64,000 bases of DNA, taken from Coturnix japonica (taxonomy: Eukaryota; Chordata; Aves; Galliformes; Phasianidae). The notes beneath the pieces are model-generated. The model worked only from the letters and a program-made list of their open reading frames with translations, was not told the DNA's origin and did not search any database. Shown one piece after another: positions 57,773 through 64,000 of this stretch. Within the stretch, counting starts at the first letter, position 1, and every line of letters starts with the position of its first letter. Made by a program: the position numbers and the translations under genes. The stretch is taken from positions 1,052,460 through 1,116,459 of the forward strand of contig NC_029543.1 of the NCBI RefSeq assembly GCF_001577835.2. Reading direction: 5' to 3'.

Positions 57773-58660
57773 ATGGACAACTTCATGGCACCGCTGAGCG
57801 CCGTCGGTGACCTCACACTTCAACACAGCAAGGCAAAGTTCCTGCACAGCAGAATGAACGGACCCTCCCGGCGCAAACGGGAGTTCATGCCAGATGAGAA
57901 GAAGGACAACATGTACTGGGAGAAGAGACGCAAGAACAACGAGGCAGCCAAACGCTCGCGGGAGAAGAGGCGCCTGAATGACTTTGCCATGGAGAGCCAG
58001 TTGGCTGCGCTCAGCGAGGAGAATGCCATCCTCAGGACGGAGCTGCTGGCCCTCAAACTGCGCTTTGGGCTCATCAGCCCCGATGCCAGCACCCATCAGG
58101 GCCGCTCTCTGCAGGATTTCCTGGGGATTTATTTCCGAGGGCATAAAACGTTCTCGCCGTTCCCTGAAGCAGAGCCCTTTGCTGGGGATTCCTGCCTCTT
58201 CACAAAGAGCTTCGTGCCGAAGGTGCTGGAGCCATCCGACTATTCATGCAAACCCTTTAACCCATCTACAAACTTCCTTAGCAGCAACTCAAAGCCAGCT
58301 GCTATGGACACACCTGGCTTTCACCAACCAAAGAGGCTCGATTCAGCCTTCAGACCCACAGTTTGCTCTCCTTTCCTCGATTACCACTGCCCAGACAAAC
58401 ATGCATTCCATTTGCCTTTCTCAGGCAGTGCCTGCTTCTCATCCCCTTGTCCTGGTCTGGCAGAGGTGAGCAAGGAGAGCACCACAACTGGCTCAGATGA
58501 AGATGATGAGCAGCAAGTGCCCAAAACATCTCCTCCACCCCCATGTAGCTTGCCCTCCCCTTTGGAGGATCACCCGAAAGGCCGAAGCTCTTCAGCTCTG
58601 CCTCACAAACTCCGCATTAAGACCAGGTTGCTTAGGATCCCATCCAACCTTGAAGTGTGA
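57773..58660 (+). CDS. NFILZ: NFIL3-like bZIP transcription factor (NFILZ)
   Basis: Nuclear bZIP protein of the NFIL3/E4BP4 family, expected to bind PAR/E4BP4-type sites as a dimer. Intact 295-residue single coding exon, as in NFIL3. Residues 43-67 (KKDNMYWEKRRKNNEAAKRS then REKRR) are nearly identical to the NFIL3 basic region. The zipper heptad is M73, L80, L87, L94, followed by LKLRFGLIS. Two more NFIL3 words are kept near the C-terminus: DEQQVPK (245-251) and SSALPHKLRIK (273-283). It is much shorter than NFIL3 (about 460) and lacks most of its middle and C-terminal part. The start is chosen for its strong context (ACAACCATGG) and an acceptor-like TTCTTTCAG just before it at 57751. The symbol follows the ADAMTS10/ACTL9 neighbourhood; NFIL3 itself is less likely because of length. 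Confidence 0.85.
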   Translation: MDNFMAPLSAVGDLTLQHSKAKFLHSRMNGPSRRKREFMPDEKKDNMYWEKRRKNNEAAKRSREKRRLNDFAMESQLAALSEENAILRTELLALKLRFGLISPDASTHQGRSLQDFLGIYFRGHKTFSPFPEAEPFAGDSCLFTKSFVPKVLEPSDYSCKPFNPSTNFLSSNSKPAAMDTPGFHQPKRLDSAFRPTVCSPFLDYHCPDKHAFHLPFSGSACFSSPCPGLAEVSKESTTTGSDEDDEQQVPKTSPPPPCSLPSPLEDHPKGRSSSALPHKLRIKTRLLRIPSNLEV

Positions 58661-60225
58661 AGGGATGATGGGCAGGAAGAGGCAAAGACAGTGGAGGTGG
58701 TGTCCACACCATGGAACACAATAGTGGCTCCACACCACTGCTACAGCTGCTGGGTGTGACCACCATTTTAATTCCCTTTGCTTTGTCATCACCTCCATCT
58801 TCACAAACGGGGCTGAAAATCTAATTGTTTAGCACTGGAAATTGTGGATGGAAAGAGTTTTGTACCCTCCAGCTGTCTGGAGCAAGAAAAAGGAATAGCA
58901 ATAAGAAGGCAGCAGATTCACGCTGGCATGAACTGAGAGCAGAACCTGGTCCATTTTATTCTCACTTTGTCATAATTTATCCTCATAGGGAACAAACTCT
59001 TTTTCTCTTTGACTGGAGACAGCGTGGTCCAGAAGATACATTTATTTCCATTTATCTTCCTAATAGTTATTTTGGATGATGATGATTTTTTAGCTGAAAT
59101 ATGAAATATATCTACATCATGCTTCTTTCTTTGTAAATAAGGCGTTTTCAGAAATGATACTTCCCTATTTGAAAACTGCTTTTATAAACCATTCTCTTAA
59201 TTTTAGATGAATTGCCTGATCCGTTTTCTTACTTCGAAATGAATAACTTACAAAATAAAACCGCTACGTGGCATACTATTCTCACTAAAATGTCTGAGGA
59301 AATGAGGACGATTTTCAAGCATTTTTCTAACAAGCATTTTATAGATATGCTCACAGCTGAGCCTGCAGCTCTCCACTCGGACTCCTTTAACTGATGCATA
59401 GCCACTGTGCTGGCCCTGGTCAGCATCAGCCCAGCGTGCTCTTTGTGCTCTGGTCAGTGTGAAGAGCTCAGGTCTTCTCACTTTCAGCTGCTAAAGTCAG
59501 AGCCCTGGGGCCAGCTGCAGAGCAGTGGACACAGTGCTGCTGTACCTTCAGGCATTGGGGGGGGGGGGAAACCAGAGCGCTGCAACTGCTCTTCAGGTGC
59601 GAAACTTGACACAGTGATACTTGCAGATTAAAAGAAACCACAAGTGTGTTGATTTCCTGCACTATCCCCCCATCCCCTCTTCCCCTGAGAACAGCCCACA
59701 GCAAGAAAGTGGCTTCGGCATTACTTGACCAAAGGAATCATCTCCCCTTGCTCCTGCATGGCTCCAAGCACCCCTCACCCATCTCCTTTCAGCCACTTCC
59801 CACTGCTGCTTGCAGCCCCTTCTCCACTTCTTCTCCTCTTTGGGCTTTGCTTCTTCTCCCCTCTGGGGCTGCAGGAGGAAAGAACATCCCCACTCCCTCC
59901 ATTTCCCATTTGCTGCCTCGTCCTGCAGGTACCCAAGGAGATCCAGTCCTCTCCATCATTTTCCCCATCCTCAAACTGCACATTTGACATTGCCCTCAAG
60001 GAAGAGCCGTTATTGTACTAATTGTTTCTGATAATGAAAGCTGCAAGCTCCATGTACCGGGGTTCACCCAGTTCATTTCCACAACGGCAAATTTGGAGCT
60101 GACTTAAAGTCTCTACATTACAAAGCTTTGGAAATCAGAGCTGGAAATCACAGATTGACTTTATGGATAAAATTCGGCCTGGGTCCCAGTTTTAAAATCA
60201 GCTTTGGGCAGCAAAGGAAAATAAA
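58661..60225 (+). terminator. NFILZ: Probable NFILZ 3' UTR with candidate poly(A) signals
   Basis: AATAAA occurs at 59254-59259 and again at 60220-60225. Which one ends the transcript cannot be told from sequence. A G10 run lies at about 59562. Confidence 0.4.
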
Positions 60226-62477
60226 TGGTGCTTTTCTTGCAGGGTCTGTTACAAGTACTGTCCACCCACCATAGGAGATCACAGCCCCAGAGACTTGCCA
60301 TACCTCTTCAGATATCTATTCTGGCTTTTTTAGGGGAGGTGCAGGTGCTGTCGCCATGCATTTCAGGCAACATTTTTCACACCTTTGCAGTGGTAGATGG
60401 AGTGATGATTACAGAGCCTTCCCTTAAGAGTGTGAGTTAATGATGACCTTTAGCTTAGGACAAAAACTGAATCATTGCTGAGGTAGGAACAGTTAGCAAT
60501 GACTTCTGGAAACGAGCTCAGCATTCAGAATACATCACTGTCTGGCACATTGTGTGGCTCTGAGTGTACCTGTATGGGCAACACTGTTACAGAAATACAT
60601 TTTTAATTTAGTCTTGACCACATTTCTGTTATTATAAAAGAATCAGAAAGGAACATTTGAAAACATACAAAACTATCAGCGTTACTCGTTGTGATAAGAT
60701 GAAGTGATAATTAAAGAGGGTGCGCAGGGAATCTGTGTTCATGCCTTTCCCTCACAGCTCCTATCTTCCTCTTATCAGCACTGCAGTCTTTCAAATGCGT
60801 AATCAAATACGCAGGAAAAGAAGAAAAAAGAGAAAAAGAAAGTATAACCCATACATTGGCCCATAAATACAGTGTAATAAATGCAACTGAAGAAGTATGA
60901 ATACACCAAGCTATTCAACTTTAAGGCTGCCTTTCTGATACCAGTTCTTCTGAAGACCACAATCTTTCATTTCTCGCACATAGCTTTGCTCATACATGAT
61001 AAGTGTGCTAAAACATCAGAGGGGACTGGGGAGGTTTGACAACTCCTCAACCTCAAAGAAACAAACTACTCAAACAGTGACACTCCAGGATGAATAAAGC
61101 TGGACTGACTCTATTTATATTTATTTTAGACTTATCAGTCGTGCTATAGAAGGGCTGGGTATGGATAAATGAACTGTTAGCACAGACCTATGCCCATATT
61201 CAAGCATTATCCCAAATCTTCATGTTTTCTCTCCCAGGTCTGTATTTACCACTTTCTTTACTTTCCCCCAGCTCCACTGCCCAGAGCCCCAGCAGTTCTG
61301 TTGTCTCTATTTCTGCTTTGTTCCACCAAAAAAGCTTTGCTCAGTGATAATTGCATCTACTACCCTGGGCTAAAGTGTGAGCAAACTCACAGCACCCCCC
61401 AAACCTCCCCAGTGCTCACATCTGTGTTAAGCCAAACCTGGAAGCTGCCTGCTATTTGCTCCACATCTGGCTCATGCCATCACCACATCTGGTGCACATC
61501 TGGAAAGGTTAACCCCCCTCTTCCCCCCATGCAGGGGGCAACATGCAAGAGCTGCTTTGATCCCACAGCTCTCAGCTTTTTGGATGTCTGGCCATAAGAG
61601 TTTTGCTGCTGTGCTGCCCAGGCAGAGAGGGAGCCCTGCAAAGTTTAACACTTGCATTTGGTTTTCACATCTACAAACCCAAAATGTTTGGTGGTGACTC
61701 ACAAAGCGTGGAAGTGGTTACGTTGGCTGCTGGGAGTCACTCCTATGGAAAGATGCCATCGAGGTGGAAAAGCTCTTATTGATCTCAGTGTATTTCCTAC
61801 ATCAAACAGTGCTGATGCTTGGGAATGTTCCCATCACCGCAGCACTGCAATGCAGCAACAAGAAATGGCCAGGGCTCTGCTGGGGCAAAGGGAACACAGA
61901 GTGAAAGGGCATGGAGAGCAAAGGCTGTGTGTAAAGGTTAACACTTGCTCCTGGCAGAGATGAGCAAATGTATGTGCTCTTAAATAGCGGTTGCTGACAA
62001 GGTTGTCTGGCAGCTATTTGGTTTGTTTTTCTTTCTAAAAGACAAATAATCTCCCTTTTTTTTTTCCACTTTACTCGTTCACACCCGTGTAAAACAGGGA
62101 GTCTGATGAACATCCTTTTGAGATCTTGGGTTGTCACCTTCCCAGTGCGGTAGCATTAGTTCACACCTCCCACGCTCAGTGCCTTTCTTTAATACAGTAG
62201 AAAAACCTGGGCACTGCATCAGAAGGAAGATTACAGCAGAAAAATACTTTCCGCTAATTTACCACAACATTTTGACTAACCTCTAAATCTTACCATCGTG
62301 TTCTTGTACACCTCAGGTCCCTCGTCTCTCCGAGATGCATGGCTAGGGGGGGTGTTCATGCTTTAATAAAGGTATATGGGGATTTGTGGGGGCTCATTCA
62401 CTGCATATTCACTCTGGGTCACTAAATGGGTGACCAAGGGCTGCTGGCACCATAGAGGTGCTGTGCATGTGCCATGC
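60226..62477. other. Spacer without recognised genes
   Basis: Unique AT-rich sequence. No coding match. Confidence 0.5.
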
Positions 62478-62642
62478 TTGCTCATGGAGGTTGTAGATGT
62501 CCCATCCCTGGATGCATTCAAGGCCAGGTTTTCTCTGGGCAGCCTGGTCTAGTGGTTAGATACCCTGCCTGTGCTATGGGGGTTGAAACTAGATGATCAT
62601 CATGGTGCTTTTCACCTCAGGCCATTCTATGATTCTATGAAT
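62478..62642 (+). repeat. CR1 LINE 3' fragment
   Basis: GATGTCCCATCCCTGGATGC, AAGGCCAGGTTTTCTCTGGG, CAGCCTGGTCTAGTGG and the tail GGCCATTCTATGATTCTATG. Confidence 0.95.
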
Positions 62643-63484
62643 TTGGCATTTAAGCTGATGCTGGGGAGTGCTGTGTTTCTCCTTTCAGCTCACAGGTGAC
62701 CAATCTGCAGAGCACACACTAGAGTGAAGTTTGCAGCTGCACAGGGCTAACAATGCACACACAGTGCCTGTGGGTTCAGCCCCATCCTGGAGCCCATCCC
62801 AGCTGGGGCAGGAGTGCTGCTATCAGCACAGAGGAGCTGCTTGCTCCTCCCAAGCATCTGGCATCTGTGGCCTGGGTTTCTATTGAGATAAGAACTTGTT
62901 TTCTCCGGAAAGTTTCAGGGGAAATGAAGTAGTTAGTTTGAGTCAACACGAGAGCCAAATATTCTTTGCTTGTCAAAGAGCTGTGGGAAAGTGCCCTGCA
63001 AGATCCTGTGTCCCCAGTGTGTGCCTACAGCATCCGTCCATTGCAGCATCCTTGCAACATTCCACCTGTAGCATCCCACACCCCTCCCACAGCTCAATGC
63101 AGACTCCAAGCAGCCCCAAAAAGCCATGGGGTTACAATGAGATTAGATTGGGTTTGTCCCTTGGCTTGGGGCAATAGGAAACTACCACCAGCTTAAAAGC
63201 TGGCACCAAAACCTGTGTCAGCTTCCAAAGATCTGTGGAGTTTCATGCACCACGATGCTGTATGAGGTGCAGGGATGGGATGTGGGGGTGGCTGGCAGTG
63301 AGCAGGGATGGGGGATCAAGGGGGTCAGGGCAGGGTTTGGTGTCCTCTCATAGGGCAGCTGCTTGTGCCATGGTGTGTATGTGCTGCTCATCACCTGCAG
63401 CTGAGTCTTTGCTTTTACCCTCCCAGCCCTCAGCTGGAACACTGTGGAGATGGAAGATGATCGTGCTCAGGTGGTACAAAATTA
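62643..63484. other. Spacer between CR1 and ACTL9-like gene
   Basis: No coding match or repeat recognised. Confidence 0.5.
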
Positions 63485-63490
63485 TTTATT
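63485..63490 (-). terminator. Polyadenylation signal of the ACTL9-like gene
   Basis: AATAAA on the - strand, 61 bases past the stop codon. This is a very short 3' UTR, common in testis-expressed genes. Confidence 0.6.
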
Positions 63491-63551
63491 ATTGCTTTCA
63501 ACTGCTTGGTCTGTAGCTACAATAAAACTGCACCAGTGTTTCTTACTGGCT

Positions 63552-63854
63552 TCAGAAGCATTTCTGGTGGACAATGCATGACCCTGACTCATGGTACTCA
63601 TCTCGGCGGATCCAGCATGACTGGAAGTTGTGGAGTGAAGCGAGGATGGATCCCCCTGTCCATGCTGCATGCCGCTTCAGATCCAGGCTCCCCACCTGCA
63701 CCATCAGGCCGGGTGGAAGGTGGTCCAGGAGCTCATGGCACAACCTCTGGTCTATCCCCTTGAAGAGTGAGGAGCCACCACACAGGAGGATGTTGGCAGA
63801 CATGGTGGGTATGATGTCCTTTGGGAGATGCATGAGGCACTTCCGCACTGTCTC
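63552..63854 (-). CDS. ACTL9: Actin-like protein 9, C-terminal part (partial)
   Basis: C-terminal 100 residues of an actin-fold protein. They run ETVRKCLMHLPKDIIPTMSA, NILLCGGSSLFKGIDQRL, then AAWTGGSILASLHNFQSCW and end GSCIVHQKCF. LLCGGSSLF and SILAS..FQSCW match mammalian ACTL9 better than conventional actin (VLSGGTTMYPGIADRM), the ACTRT proteins or ACTR1B. Mammalian ACTL9 acts in the sperm perinuclear theca. The upstream edge is either a splice acceptor (GTGATCCAG, exon from 63854) or an interruption by the CR1 copy that begins at 63861. Codons ATC CAG just before it would read IQ, as in the actin IQET/IHET motif. The rest of the gene is outside the window, so I cannot say whether it is intact. 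Confidence 0.8.
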   Translation of the reverse strand, partial: ETVRKCLMHLPKDIIPTMSANILLCGGSSLFKGIDQRLCHELLDHLPPGLMVQVGSLDLKRHAAWTGGSILASLHNFQSCWIRRDEYHESGSCIVHQKCF

Positions 63855-63860
63855 CTGGAT

Positions 63861-64000
63861 CACAGAAACATAAAGGTTGGTAAAGACCTCTAAGATCATC
63901 TGGTCCAACCACTCACCTACCACCAGTATTGCCCACCATACCATGTCCCCAAGTGCTACATCTACCCTTTCCTTAAGCACCTCAAAGGAAGGTGACTCCA
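63861..64000 (-). repeat. CR1 LINE 3' end, against the ACTL9-like exon
   Basis: Inverted CR1: CACAGAAACATAAAGGTTGG, TAAAGACCTCTAAGATCATC, TGGTCCAACCACTC, ATTGCCCACCATACCATGTC. It has the same orientation as the ACTL9-like gene and continues past the right edge. Confidence 0.95.

Noticed and set aside
57764-58144. 126-residue frame on - under NFILZ
   Set aside because: Antisense shadow of the bZIP exon, kept open by its codon composition.
63552-63854. Actin fragment as ACTR1B, which lies near ZAP70 in human
   Set aside because: The sequence lacks the ACTR1 words I recall and shares LLCGGSSLF and FQSCW with ACTL9; ADAMTS10 and NFILZ nearby also favour ACTL9.

Overview
The window looks like an avian nuclear chromosome segment, probably galliform. 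It has short-to-moderate introns and many CR1 LINE 3' ends on both strands, with the typical tails that read TTCTATGATTCT on + or AGAATCATAGAA on -. There are a few microsatellites. I recognise no endogenous retrovirus or LTR, no Polinton-like element, no tRNA or rRNA gene and no CRISPR array.

Four vertebrate genes can be supported. (1) The 5' part of ADAMTS10 lies on the - strand: nine coding exons between 15213 and 1204, covering signal peptide, prodomain and metalloprotease domain. The gene runs off the left edge. (2) A complete ZAP70 coding region lies on the + strand: twelve coding exons, 37600-44240, 607 codons, with tandem SH2 domains and a tyrosine kinase domain. (3) An intact bZIP gene of the NFIL3/E4BP4 family, best named NFILZ, has one coding exon at 57773-58660 (+), 295 aa. 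(4) The last 100 residues of an actin-like protein, best match ACTL9, lie at 63552-63854 (-), with a CR1 element directly against the upstream edge of the exon.

Layout: 1-15213 ADAMTS10 5' half; 15214-37546 a gene-poor spacer with CpG-richer stretches near 17.45-18.0 kb and 24.2-24.6 kb, a TATA/CRE/GC-box cluster at 25.18-25.26 kb and an ETS/RUNX/E-box cluster near 36.0 kb; 37547-44795 ZAP70; 44796-57751 a CR1- and microsatellite-bearing spacer; 57752-60.2 kb NFILZ and its likely 3' UTR; then a spacer to the ACTL9-like gene at the right edge.

The genes do not form one pathway. ADAMTS10 acts in the extracellular matrix, ZAP70 in T-cell-receptor signalling, NFILZ in the nucleus, and ACTL9 in the sperm head in mammals. 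The gene order is the most informative result. From memory, human ADAMTS10, NFILZ and ACTL9 are neighbours on 19p13.2 while human ZAP70 is on 2q11.2. Here ZAP70 sits inside that block next to an NFIL3-family gene, which mirrors the human SYK-NFIL3 neighbourhood on 9q22. This suggests an old SYK/ZAP70 + NFIL3/NFILZ linkage kept in this lineage. I did not find a wholly new biological system.
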